Origin: Verrucomicrobiaceae bacterium
GTDB taxonomy: Bacteria > Verrucomicrobiota > Verrucomicrobiia > Verrucomicrobiales > Verrucomicrobiaceae
NCBI GenBank assembly: GCA_027490195.1
Contig: JAIXYN010000005.1
Location: 1 to 64,000, forward strand
DNA length: 64,000 bases
Direction of reading: 5' to 3'
Of this stretch, positions 15,479 to 24,816 are shown piece after piece. How positions within the stretch are numbered: position 1 is the stretch's first letter; each line of letters starts with the position of its first letter. Under the pieces are notes generated by a model. The model searched no databases, was not told the DNA's origin, and saw only the letters and a list, made by a program, of their open reading frames with translations. Both the position numbers and the translations under genes were made by a program.

Positions 15479-16912
15479 TCACCCAAACAAATCCATCACC
15501 GCCTTGCCGCCATCCACGATGGGGATCGGGCGGTTTTCGCGGTTCATGAGCATGAGTTCTGGATCAATGCCCAGTGCCCAATAGATCGTCTTGGCCAGGT
15601 CTTCTGGAGAGACTGGCTTGTTGTCGGGATAGGCGGCCTCCCGGTCAGACTTGCCATAGACGCTGCCGCCGCGCACGCCTGCACCGGCGATGAGCGCGGG
15701 GAAGCAGGTGCTCCAGTGGCCACGGCCCCAGGTGGCGTTTGGCGTGGGAGTGCGGCCCATTTCACCGATGGCGATGACGAGTGTCTCATCGAGCAGACCG
15801 CGCTCGTCGAGATCGGTCAGCAACGCGGAGCAGCCTTGATCAAAGGTGGGCAGCAGGTGGTCACGCACATCGTCGCTGCTGCGGTGTGAGTCCCAGCCAT
15901 AGCCGTCCACGCAGTCGTAATGCACCGTCACAAAGCGCGTGCCTGCCTCCACCAGACGACGTGCCATGAGGCAGCTCTGGCCAAAAAGATGCCGCCCGTA
16001 GCGGTCACGCATCGTGTCAGCCTCTGCACGGATGTTCAGCGCACTGCTGGTTTTGTCAGAGGCGATGAGCGCCATCGCCCGCTTGCGGTGCAGGTCCATC
16101 GCGTCTCCATCGCCAATATCGAGTTGGGTGCGCACGGCCTCAAACTGATCGAGCAAGCCGACCCGTTCCTGCATTCGCCTCACCGGGATCACAGGCTTCA
16201 GCCCCTCGATCTCGTAGCTCAGTTCGCCATCTGCACAGGCACGCCAGTAGGGGTTGTCTTTTTCGCCCATCTTGTCGATGACGGTGGTCATCGGGTTGTA
16301 GGCTTGCCCCAGCCAGCCCGCATACTCACCGGGACGTATGTATTGGCCACGATCCTGCAATCGTCCGAGGCGGTTCGGCAGCACCGCATAGGAGGCGAGA
16401 TCTCGCTCCATGCCCCCGGGCTGTCGCTGGCTCAAATGCTCCACCACTGAGCCGATGGATGGCCAATCCTGTGGCGTGGCCGAAAAACCGCCGCCGACCG
16501 GCAGGTGCCAGCGGTGTCCCGTCTGCAAATAATGCCCCGCGCCGCTGTGGTCGTTGTAGTTGTGCGTCATCGAGCGGATGACCGCGTACTTGTCCGAGAT
16601 CTTCGCCAGTCGTCCCAGATGCTCGCTGATGCGCAGGTCAGGCGTGCGGCTGCGGATCGGTTTGAACGGCCCGCGCACCTCGCGCTTCGCGTCCGGCTTC
16701 ATGTCGAAGGTCTCAAGCTGGCTCGGTCCGCCAAAGAGGAATAAAAAGATCACCGACTTCGCTTTTCCGCCTGCAAACGCTTGCTGCGCCTCCTGCGCGG
16801 CGAGCACGCCCGGCAGCGTCATACCAAACAAACCAGTGCCGCCAATCTGCAGCAATTCACGCCGCGTGACGCCGGAGCAGTTGGAGCGAGATGTGCCATT
16901 GATGGTGAGCAT
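15479..16912 (-). CDS. exported DUF1501 protein
   Basis: The 477-residue protein has a Tat-type start (GVTRRELLQIGGTGLFGMTL) and the full DUF1501 pattern: SVIFLFLFGGPSQLETFDMK, RSMTHNYNDHSGAGHYLQTG, ARRLVEAGTRFVTVHYD, WDSHRSSDD, LVIAIGEMGRTPT, HWSTCFPALIAGAGVRGGSV and a C-terminal PIVDGGKAVMDLF. DUF1501 belongs to the alkaline-phosphatase/sulfatase superfamily, and its members usually sit next to DUF1549/DUF1553 cytochrome proteins. This copy has no such partner nearby. Its C-terminus is of the DGG...LF subtype, shared with the remnant at 17044. Enzymatic activity has not been established for the family. Confidence 0.9.
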   Translation of the reverse strand: MLTINGTSRSNCSGVTRRELLQIGGTGLFGMTLPGVLAAQEAQQAFAGGKAKSVIFLFLFGGPSQLETFDMKPDAKREVRGPFKPIRSRTPDLRISEHLGRLAKISDKYAVIRSMTHNYNDHSGAGHYLQTGHRWHLPVGGGFSATPQDWPSIGSVVEHLSQRQPGGMERDLASYAVLPNRLGRLQDRGQYIRPGEYAGWLGQAYNPMTTVIDKMGEKDNPYWRACADGELSYEIEGLKPVIPVRRMQERVGLLDQFEAVRTQLDIGDGDAMDLHRKRAMALIASDKTSSALNIRAEADTMRDRYGRHLFGQSCLMARRLVEAGTRFVTVHYDCVDGYGWDSHRSSDDVRDHLLPTFDQGCSALLTDLDERGLLDETLVIAIGEMGRTPTPNATWGRGHWSTCFPALIAGAGVRGGSVYGKSDREAAYPDNKPVSPEDLAKTIYWALGIDPELMLMNRENRPIPIVDGGKAVMDLFG

Positions 16913-17043
16913 GAGGGCTGAACATACGGGTGCTCATCCCCAGGACTTTCCTCCCATGCTTTCAAGGTTTCCAATCCGGTGGCAAACTCAGTGACCCTAC
17001 TTCGTTCGACAACGAGAAGGAGCAAGACGCTGCGGTTGATGAC

Positions 17044-17460
17044 TCAAAACAACTCACGGATCGCCCGGCCACCATCTGACAGCGGCACGGCGACGCCGTT
17101 GGGGCGTGCAAGGCGCTGGTTATCGCTGAAGCCGAGTTTGCGATAGATCGTTTCGGCGTAGTCGTAGGGCGTGTAGAGCGCATCGGTCACATCGCCGCCT
17201 TCGCGGTCGGTCGCACCGATGACGGCGCCGCCGGGACAGCCGGCACCGGCAAAGGCGATGGACATGGTGGAGACGCCGACGCTGTACTTGATCATGACCT
17301 TGGCGAGCCGCTGGCCGTTGATGAGGATGATTTTGGGCGTGGCGACTCTAGCGTAATCAAGAGCGTTTTTGTGGAAGTCGCTGGTAGTGTTGAAGACGCC
17401 CGTCGTGGCATGCTTACCCGTCGGCGCACCGTCGAAACTCTGGATCGGCTCCCGCCCCAC
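17044..17460 (-). pseudogene. chimeric remnant: Mrr-type restriction enzyme C-terminus joined to DUF1501 C-terminus
   Basis: One open frame of 138 codons joins two unrelated tails. Residues 1-64 (GREPIQSFDGAPTGKHATTG, GVFNTTSDFHKNALDYARVA, TPKIILINGQRLAKVMIKYS) match the C-terminal part of Mrr_cat restriction endonucleases, downstream of the catalytic motif. From about residue 66 (AFAGAGCPGGAVIGATDREG, YDYAETIYRKLG, PLSDGGRAIRELF) the sequence is the end of a DUF1501 protein. The fusion point is near 17255-17270. Upstream the Mrr frame is closed by a stop, so its catalytic half is gone. Two deletions or one large deletion joining a restriction gene and a DUF1501 gene would explain it. Expression is unlikely. 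Confidence 0.8.
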
Positions 17461-17603
17461 CGTGCTCTGTCAGAACTTGGCCTAGACGTATATGACATCT
17501 AGCCCGAGGGGTTCCTCGCTGATAGGAATCATAAGACAGGGCGGCTGCGAGGCTTTGCAGGTGCGGCTTGACGGTGCTGGAGACTATGCCGAGAGAATGT
17601 GTT

Positions 17604-19181
17604 CTATAATGCAACATTGAGCTGCTGATTTCCGCGCGGGCCATTCATGAGGCGCCAGCCGCCGTCGCTCACTTGGCCGTGCACCGGAAGGCTGGGATCA
17701 TACTCCAGCGCGTGCACTCGGAGGTTTGCGCCGGGTTCGCCTGACCGTATCTGGATGATCTGGCAGGTATTGGCCTCGCCCTGAGGGCGGTCCGCATCCT
17801 GCAAGCCCCAGCTTCCGGTGGAGAGGACGTAGCCGCTCTCTGGCGAGCTGAAGTACTGCCAGGCGACCGGGTTCATTGGATGTGCGTGATGATGGCCATG
17901 AAGGATGATCTGCACGCGTCTGTCGCTGACGATTCTTCTGAGGAAATCTTTTCCGGGAAACCCGGTGATGTCTGCCATGAAGCGCTCCACCTTGTCTGCC
18001 GGGAGCTGCTTTTCTTTGCGGATCCAGTCTTCCCATGACTTGTGATTGGAGTCGACGGTTTCTCCAGGATTGTGATGAACAAGCAGTATCTTCTTCCAGT
18101 GGGCGTAATGCGGAGCCCCCCAGACATTCATAAGTTCCTGCGCCTGTTCCTCGCCCACGGTACCCATTTGATCGGTCGTCAGATGAGACTCTCGCTCACA
18201 GGCATCCACAGCGCCGATGGTCAGCCCCAGTTCGGGTATGTCCCAGACCTCGGCACCATAGGACAGGCCACGATACCCAGGAATGTGGTTCACCTTCATG
18301 CCATAAAATTGGTGGCGAAAGTCCTCGTAATACCGCAGTTTCACCTTGGAGAAACGACGAACCATTTCCTCATTGTCAAAATGTTCCCTGGCTTGTGCAT
18401 CAGTCACCTCCTTGCACAGAGGCCAGGAGATGTCGTGGTTTCCGGGCACGAAGTAAACACGAGAGCGCTGCACATTTAGGAACTCCGCCACGGTATGGAG
18501 GAAAGTGACACCATCTTTAAACTCTTTCTCATCTCCGGTTTCAGCGATGTCACCCGTGACGAAAATGACATCAATTTTGTCCTGGCCGAGCCCTGCGGCG
18601 GCCCTGGCCTCGAGCACTTGTTCTGCAAACGATTTGCCCAGACGATAGAAGTTTACATTTTTAAAACGATTCTTCCTCCCCATATGCAGATCCGTCAGGT
18701 GAAGCATGGTGAGCCGCGATGAAGAAGACGGCTGAGCAGGGACAGCAGCAGAAAGGGATGCTTGATCTTGAGGCGGCCGAGTACGGCGAGGAACTCGTGT
18801 CTTTTTTGGCGGCTGCTTTTGAGATGACCGTGGGGGATCAAACACCTGTGCAGGCTCCGGCTTCGGCACTTGAGGCGAAGGGACTTGTGCAGTCTTAGGC
18901 GGCGGTGAATTCCAGTCCCACCTCCCCAGCGGATATGTGTGGCGAATCTGGGAAATATCCAAGTCGTTTGCAACAGCGTAAATCACCGCCCTGAGCTGGT
19001 CATGGTAATCTCCAGCAGGGTCAACAAACGCCCAGCATCTTTGAAAATCCATGCAGCGGCTGTCACAATGCTGTGTGATATCCACATGCAGGCTGAAATA
19101 ATAGACGAGGTCAGCAAATTGCAGTGTCTCGAGGGAAGCCAGACTTTTCCTGATGTCACTGGGAAAATCGGGCATTGGCAT
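17604..19181 (-). CDS. calcineurin-like metallophosphoesterase with unknown N-terminal domain
   Basis: From the ATG at 19179-19181 the protein has 525 residues; a TTG two codons upstream is also possible. Residues 1-88 form a small helical domain (DIRKSLASLETLQFADLVYY, HDQLRAVIYAVANDLD) of the size and pattern of effector-associated or death-like adaptor domains; this is inference only. A Pro/Lys-rich linker (about 90-155) leads to a complete phosphoesterase domain: LHLTDLHMG, FVTGDIAETGDE, VPGNHDISW, ILLVHHNPG and LHGHHHAHP supply all five metal-binding blocks. No signal peptide, so it acts in the cytoplasm. It lies 46 bases after the stop of the 1282-residue gene, same strand, and is probably the last gene of a three-gene unit. 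Confidence 0.85.
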   Translation of the reverse strand: MPMPDFPSDIRKSLASLETLQFADLVYYFSLHVDITQHCDSRCMDFQRCWAFVDPAGDYHDQLRAVIYAVANDLDISQIRHTYPLGRWDWNSPPPKTAQVPSPQVPKPEPAQVFDPPRSSQKQPPKKTRVPRRTRPPQDQASLSAAVPAQPSSSSRLTMLHLTDLHMGRKNRFKNVNFYRLGKSFAEQVLEARAAAGLGQDKIDVIFVTGDIAETGDEKEFKDGVTFLHTVAEFLNVQRSRVYFVPGNHDISWPLCKEVTDAQAREHFDNEEMVRRFSKVKLRYYEDFRHQFYGMKVNHIPGYRGLSYGAEVWDIPELGLTIGAVDACERESHLTTDQMGTVGEEQAQELMNVWGAPHYAHWKKILLVHHNPGETVDSNHKSWEDWIRKEKQLPADKVERFMADITGFPGKDFLRRIVSDRRVQIILHGHHHAHPMNPVAWQYFSSPESGYVLSTGSWGLQDADRPQGEANTCQIIQIRSGEPGANLRVHALEYDPSLPVHGQVSDGGWRLMNGPRGNQQLNVAL

Positions 19182-19227
19182 GGGCAAAAAGTGTGTACTG
19201 AGCTGTTATCCTTGCTGAAGTCATACG

Positions 19228-22200
19228 TCAACTTGTGGAAGCATTAGCGGAACAGATCCTCCCCTTGGTCCTTTGCTCGATGTCGAGTTCGCGCAACATG
19301 CTGTTGACCCTGTCCTTCAGCTCAAAGTAGCGTACTGTCGCAGGAGGTGTGCTGGCTGGCCCAGACTGGGCGGCATTTGTCCGTTTGGGCGGAGCAAAGA
19401 CTTCCCGCTCTTTGCAATTCTCATACCATTGCCCGGCAGGGATTCTGACATCACCTCCAGGATCAAAATAGTCCACCAACTGTGCATAACGGTCCGCGTC
19501 ATGCATTTTCAGAAATTGCAGGAGCTGGGTTATTTTGACGGACACGTTGCGATTGAGCATTTCGGTGAAGCGCCTGGCTCGGAGATCTGAGGCAATGTCC
19601 CCCAACATTTTGAACATGGCGATGCGAGAGCCCAAGCGGTGGGCGCGGTAGTTCAGGTCGCTGGAAAAGAGGGCGCTGACTCCACGGTGAATGAAGACCT
19701 TGGGCCGAAGGCCGGGGTTTTTTTGAATGGAAAAAACATCACTGTCAAAGCAGGATGAGCCGGCCTTGGTCGGCAAGTGGTGAGGACCACTTCCGTCCTG
19801 GCCGCGCATGTCTTCTGAGCGGCAGCTCAAGGTCTTGTTGAGCAAGAAGCAGAGCACTATCATGGAGTCCAGCCTGCCCAAGCCGTCTGCCGAACGCCAA
19901 GTTAGGAAGCTGAATGGCTTGTAGGCAACTTCCGAAGCTTCGCCTTTACCAACGATAGGTTTCATCTCTTTCTCCAATTCGTCTTGAATGCCATTCCAAG
20001 CTTTCAGCAGTTCATGCAATTTCTTTTTTTCCACTGGTGCATCGCTGCCATTGAGATTCTGCATCACACAGTCCTTGTATTTCACATGGTTGATCAAACG
20101 GCCAGCGGCACGGAACCAGTAGCGCGAGAAAATCAGGCAGGCTTTGACGACGACGATGGGCACAAATGGGCGCAGCAGCTTTTCGTAAACTTCTTCAAAC
20201 ACAATTTTCACCTGAAGCTCCAGCTCCGGAACGCGGTGGCGCCATGCGGCGACCTTGGTAGAAAAGAACGGCAGCAGCCTGAAGAAAAAGGCGCTGAAGT
20301 TTTCGGCATTGAGGGCGTTCTCCGCACTTGCATCGTTGATGTGTAGCTTGAATTTTCGAATCAAGTCGAATTCTCCATTCGGAACAGTTTCACCATCCTC
20401 GCCATCGTTCTGGCAGTGCCACCATGGTGTCCGCCCCTCTTGAGTAGCCACGGCCTTCAAGTGCGTGATGGAGCCACAGACGATGTAGAGCACACACGTG
20501 AGCTCAGTAAGATTGCCCAGAGTCTCCACGTCAGCTTCATTTATGTTGCGAATGGCATACTGAACGACCAAGTGCTCCGCCAGAAGCTCGGGTTCATCCT
20601 TGCAGACATAAAGTACAGTAAGCATATTGGCAAAGACCTCCGCCAGCCGTCCGTCGATGGTCTGATCCCCGCTGTCTCGGGGCACGGTGGGCAGCATAGG
20701 AGCCACTCCTTCCCTTAGGTCGGGATTGCGCGCTGCATTGTAAACCATGTGAAAGGCTTCGTGCAGGAAGTCCACGTAGGATGGCAAATGGTAAAGATGC
20801 GGCACGTCGGTTTCCACGATGCCGAGGCGCACCTTTGACTCCACCTGCAGCCGCAAGGCAATGGCGTGAATGCCCTGGCGAAGGCCTATGCTCGTCACCA
20901 CCCCCACGCGTGCGCGGTCATGCACGGCATCCTTCAGCAGATGGTGCCGCAGCACGCTCACTCCCAGTTTCAGAATGCCATCCACACAGTATACAAGGGC
21001 ATTGAGCCCCCCGCGGAAGTCGATGTCCATGTCACGGCTGGAGTTTTCTGGAAAGAGACGGTACATGCGGTGCCCCAGTGAACGGTGCATGGCCTCAATC
21101 AGACGCGTGATCATGTCCACGCGATCCCTGTCAAGCGTACTCTCCACACAGACACACGGAAGCTCGCGTGTGAGCACGCGGTGGAAGGAGGCAAAGACGT
21201 CGTAAAGATCCAGCACGGAGTCAAAGGCCAGCGGGTTGGCCAGCAGCGTCGTGAAGTTGTGGTACAAAAACTCCAGCGTACGGATCAAGGTCTGTGGCAG
21301 GCCGTAGGTCCGGGCTTCGTTATAGATGTTGGTCGTGGCCAGAGAGCCCCAGTAGAAGTCGTTTTGCACGTTATCATCCAGTAAGGCGCACTGCTCAAAC
21401 TGGTGGTGCCTTTCCAACCATTCTGCGCGCAGCCCTATATCAACAGCGTCTGGTAATGGGGCGGCAGGCTGCGGTGCTTGCATGATGCGCCGCTTTAAGA
21501 CCGGCAGAATGATCTCAAGCACTGCCACGTGATTGGCGGGATTAAACTCGGGACTGAGGAGGGGCTGTCCGTTCTCGGGGTCTTTCAGCACGGGCACAGG
21601 AATGCCACAGAAAGTAGTGGCTCCCATGATGTGGCTGCCATAGCGCTGCCTTGGTCGCTTCAGACCAGTGGCATCCGAGGTGTCGCCTAATGTATCTCTG
21701 CCGAAGGCCGACATCAGCTCATACATTTGCGCCAGAAAATCACATACCGGCACCAGTCGATTCGGGTCGTAAGGTTGGAGTCCAACATGCGAGAGCGCCA
21801 GATCACTGGCACCCAATTGATGGATGGTAAAGTCGTGAGGTTCAATCTTGAGGCCAAAGGGCTCGGCGGAGGCCATGCTTCTGCTATTCATTCCCTTTAC
21901 CTGGCGATCTACCACTGCCTGAGTGTGTTCCTGCGCTTTGCTCTGATGCCCAGTGGCGATACGCAGATGTGTCGTGGCGTCGATCCATCCTCGCACTTCA
22001 GGCCTTGCCACGGCTCTGCCCTCATTCTGATAGAAGAGATCCTTGAGCACGGCCGGAGTGCTGCGTGACCAGCGCAGCGGTTGAACATGCCGGATCTTGT
22101 TCAGCAGTTCGCGGCATTCCGCCTCGTCTCTCGGACTTTTTTTGGACAGTGCTTCTTCGCCTTCGATGTCAGAGTAAAAGCCGCAGACGGCTTTTAGCCA

Positions 22201-23076
22201 CTCACTTTCCAGGTATTCCTCTTCCAAACGACTGCTGGCGTCCGCCTGCAGAATCTCCTCAAATTTAAGGCATTGGATACGTGAGTTTATAGCTGAAGCG
22301 ATGGACCAATTGGACACAAAATATACAATGCCCAGCTCCTCCTGTCCAAGAAGGTCAACCATCATGAAACGTGTGTCTCCCAGATCGTAGGATTCAATCT
22401 CAAATGCCTGCATGAGCGCCTGCTGGCGTCCCCCACAGGCCGCATTCTCCATGTCTGTCAGCGTCTGGCCAATGCAACGCACCAGTGCACGCATAAGCGC
22501 CACATGGTGCAGCGTGCCCGTGCCCAAGGAACCGAGACCGCTGACTTTGAACCGACTCAAAGTCAGAAGCGCCGGCAGTTTTACCCCTGCTTGAAACATC
22601 TCCGCCGGATTTGCAAAAGCACGCTCTGCTCGGGAAATGCAGGCCTTCTCCTCTGGCGGCCATTCGAGAGTCAGACTTTCAAGTATAGGAAGGTATCCCA
22701 CAGCCACCTCCTCAACAGTGGTCGAACACTGAGTAGTGACGCTCACATAGGGATCAAAGTCATCGAATAGAACCAAACTGAGAGCATTGTCACGACCGAT
22801 CGGAACATATTCCAAAGGCAGGTACGAGCAGTCCCATAGAATCTTGGTGGCAGGCAAGGCAGGCCCGAGCTGTTGTTCTGCATGATTCTTGCTAACGCGT
22901 TGCTTGTACTTCGCACAGCGTGTGGAGATGGCTTTAAAGGCGTCTTCGATGGCAGCTTTAGGAGAGTACTGCCCATCGTAGTGAGATCTCCTGGTCCATT
23001 CAGCATCCAGACTGATAGCGGTGAAAAGACAACTATGATACTCGACGCGTGAGCCCAGAGGACTGAAGGAACCCAT
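19228..23076 (-). CDS. very large protein of unknown function with HExxH metallopeptidase-like motif
   Basis: The 1282-residue protein has no signal peptide or membrane segment and matches no family I recognise. Its one readable motif is YVDFLHEAFHMVYNAA (HEAFH at residues 772-776, DNA 20749-20763), followed 36 residues later by GRLAEVFANML, whose Glu (E813) is placed as the third ligand is in gluzincin-type zinc peptidases. The N-terminal third has strand-rich segments (SLVLFDDFDPYVSV, TRFMMVDLLGQEELGIVYFV); the C-terminal half is mainly helical with several Cys. The gene is less GC-rich than the housekeeping genes. It is preceded by the 221-residue gene and followed by the phosphoesterase gene. 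An ATG at 23076 with an AT-rich leader was used as start. Confidence 0.8.
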   Translation of the reverse strand: MGSFSPLGSRVEYHSCLFTAISLDAEWTRRSHYDGQYSPKAAIEDAFKAISTRCAKYKQRVSKNHAEQQLGPALPATKILWDCSYLPLEYVPIGRDNALSLVLFDDFDPYVSVTTQCSTTVEEVAVGYLPILESLTLEWPPEEKACISRAERAFANPAEMFQAGVKLPALLTLSRFKVSGLGSLGTGTLHHVALMRALVRCIGQTLTDMENAACGGRQQALMQAFEIESYDLGDTRFMMVDLLGQEELGIVYFVSNWSIASAINSRIQCLKFEEILQADASSRLEEEYLESEWLKAVCGFYSDIEGEEALSKKSPRDEAECRELLNKIRHVQPLRWSRSTPAVLKDLFYQNEGRAVARPEVRGWIDATTHLRIATGHQSKAQEHTQAVVDRQVKGMNSRSMASAEPFGLKIEPHDFTIHQLGASDLALSHVGLQPYDPNRLVPVCDFLAQMYELMSAFGRDTLGDTSDATGLKRPRQRYGSHIMGATTFCGIPVPVLKDPENGQPLLSPEFNPANHVAVLEIILPVLKRRIMQAPQPAAPLPDAVDIGLRAEWLERHHQFEQCALLDDNVQNDFYWGSLATTNIYNEARTYGLPQTLIRTLEFLYHNFTTLLANPLAFDSVLDLYDVFASFHRVLTRELPCVCVESTLDRDRVDMITRLIEAMHRSLGHRMYRLFPENSSRDMDIDFRGGLNALVYCVDGILKLGVSVLRHHLLKDAVHDRARVGVVTSIGLRQGIHAIALRLQVESKVRLGIVETDVPHLYHLPSYVDFLHEAFHMVYNAARNPDLREGVAPMLPTVPRDSGDQTIDGRLAEVFANMLTVLYVCKDEPELLAEHLVVQYAIRNINEADVETLGNLTELTCVLYIVCGSITHLKAVATQEGRTPWWHCQNDGEDGETVPNGEFDLIRKFKLHINDASAENALNAENFSAFFFRLLPFFSTKVAAWRHRVPELELQVKIVFEEVYEKLLRPFVPIVVVKACLIFSRYWFRAAGRLINHVKYKDCVMQNLNGSDAPVEKKKLHELLKAWNGIQDELEKEMKPIVGKGEASEVAYKPFSFLTWRSADGLGRLDSMIVLCFLLNKTLSCRSEDMRGQDGSGPHHLPTKAGSSCFDSDVFSIQKNPGLRPKVFIHRGVSALFSSDLNYRAHRLGSRIAMFKMLGDIASDLRARRFTEMLNRNVSVKITQLLQFLKMHDADRYAQLVDYFDPGGDVRIPAGQWYENCKEREVFAPPKRTNAAQSGPASTPPATVRYFELKDRVNSMLRELDIEQRTKGRICSANASTS

Positions 23077-23211
23077 TTATTATATGATTAAATTTTATAG
23101 CAATTCCCAAGCAAACTATCGCTTGAAGGTCAGGATCAATCTAAAATTATGAGTGGTTCTCGGGATGGCTTTGCACATCAACGATCACTGTTACCATCTG
23201 GCCACGGGCTC

Positions 23212-23877
23212 CTACGAAGTGCTGTTTTTGTTCACGATTCTTTCCTCCACAAGAGGAGCCAGCGAGGCCTTTAGGCTGGCAGCCACCATGAGGGCGTGGG
23301 ATGAGGTGCGCAGGGTGGAACGGTAGAGCGCGGGACCCACGGCTTCTTGGCCTTCCGAAAGAGGCTTAGACGACGTTGTGGCCAAAAATGAATCATAGGA
23401 AACCACCCCCACCAGCGTGGAACGGAAGGTGTCGATCACGCCGTCTGGCTGCCTACGGTAGATGTCGTCCTTGCAGATTCTGCGGGCTTCAGCCACCAGT
23501 TTTCCAGCACCGTTCCAGCTAAGCTCCCGTCCGAGGTTCACCCAAAAGCTTGGAAAGTGCTGCTGGATTTGCCTTGCAAGCGCGCACAAGTCTGTTCGTC
23601 TCGAATCTCCCATCAGGGCGGCGTCAAAGACAGCCATCCTGATCACCATGAGATTGAAAATCTGCTCATCACCAGGGTCTTCAATCTTCGAAACTCCACG
23701 TGAGTCGCCCAACCGCTCTCTAATTTTCTGTTCAAGCCGATCAGGATCAAGGCTGCCATACACACGCATCCATTCCACAAACTCCCGCCAAGGTTGGGTG
23801 CTGGTCAAATCAGACAACCTCTCAGAGGCAAACACCTTGCCACAGTTCAGAGGTTTCATTGATTCGCGTGTTCTCAT
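23212..23877 (-). CDS. protein of unknown function (221 aa), first gene of the island trio
   Basis: This soluble, mostly helical 221-residue protein (LTSTQPWREFVEWMRVYGSL, LDPDRLEQKIRERLG, PSFWVNLGRELSW) has no signal peptide, membrane helix or recognised motif. The start may be the ATG at 23877 or an ATG six codons later. It is separated by 135 bases from the 1282-residue gene; that gap is AT-rich near the downstream ATG and could hold a second promoter. Its constant orientation with the two following genes suggests a common function. Confidence 0.65.
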   Translation of the reverse strand: MRTRESMKPLNCGKVFASERLSDLTSTQPWREFVEWMRVYGSLDPDRLEQKIRERLGDSRGVSKIEDPGDEQIFNLMVIRMAVFDAALMGDSRRTDLCALARQIQQHFPSFWVNLGRELSWNGAGKLVAEARRICKDDIYRRQPDGVIDTFRSTLVGVVSYDSFLATTSSKPLSEGQEAVGPALYRSTLRTSSHALMVAASLKASLAPLVEERIVNKNSTS

Positions 23878-24816
23878 GAAATATGGCCAGCGGAGATTCC
23901 TTCGTTTTGATGGGAGAGTGACAGAGCAAGCTCGTCGAATTCACCATAAATTGCTACCTGAATAGAGACTGATTTTTGACATCATCAATTAAAATGCCTG
24001 AAAACAAGTATATTCTAGACAGGAGAGAGTGAACAGCCAGCAGATCAGCACCTTGATCCTCAACTTAAGCCTAGGCTACGGCTCAGTGCACCTTTACAAC
24101 GAAACCATTACAGTTTCCCATACACCCATTTTTCAATGAAACGTGCCTGTGATGATGCGCGGTAGGCAAGGCCGCACCTCTTATACATCCGCCCGCCTTC
24201 AAACAGGGAGTTACCGCAGCCTCCATCGCAGCCCCCCTCTACTACATCCACCAATCCACCTTCGCGGACTCGGTGGCGGTCATGCCTTGATGCTTAAGGA
24301 CGCGAGCTAAAAGGCGGGCGTCGAGGTCGTCTTGCTGGACGGGGGTGAGAGCGGCCCATTGCTTGGTGATGCCGTGGCGGGCGTGGTCCTCCAGCAGGGC
24401 CGTGGCGCTTTTACAGCCTATAACATTGGCTCTGAGTTCGAGGGTGCCAGCGAGGGAATGACTCAGGCGGAAGGTTTTGGTTCTTGGTTATTCGGCAAGC
24501 AAAGCGCCATGGGCCTGTCGTTGTCGGCAAGTGTCGTAGGCATAAGCTACGGCTTTCATGGGTGATGCGGAAGCAACGAGGATTTTGAAGCGGGATGCGC
24601 TGGAGCGGGCCGCGCTTCGAGGTGAGCAGCGCGAGCGCCTGCTCGATGAGTTTGAACGCAGCGGGCGCCACAACGGAGAGTGTCATGGTGCAATTTCGGA
24701 ACCGACAATGAAAGCGGCAAAACTCCATCGACTTCGCTGATCGCTACCAAAGACATCGCGATGACTTTTATGAACGATCTGGAGAGCTAAACCAGTAGAA
24801 GTATCCCTGATCGCTT
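23878..24816. other. gene-poor stretch with coding debris
   Basis: No intact gene is seen. It probably contains the promoter of the minus-strand trio near 23880-24000. At 24242-24487 (minus) there is an orphan frame, listed separately. At 24558-24665 (plus) a fragment reading ALRGEQRERLLDEFERSG resembles the start of small transposase-accessory (IS66 TnpA-like) helix-turn-helix proteins before the frame degenerates. Such debris at the edge of the island fits repeated insertion and deletion. Confidence 0.5.
24242..24487 (-). pseudogene. orphan C-terminal reading frame, probable gene remnant
   Basis: The reverse strand is open for 81 codons between an upstream TAA (24488-24490) and a TAG at 24242-24244 but has no plausible start codon near its beginning. 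The C-terminal part, TALLEDHARHGITKQWAALT then VQQDDLDARLLARVLKHQGM and ESAKVDWWM, has the composition of a real helical protein. I do not recognise the family; it is best read as the tail of a gene whose start was lost. Confidence 0.35.

Noticed and set aside
23878-24241. Possible tRNA or small RNA gene upstream of the island
   Set aside because: No cloverleaf, CCA end or T-loop consensus could be found by eye.
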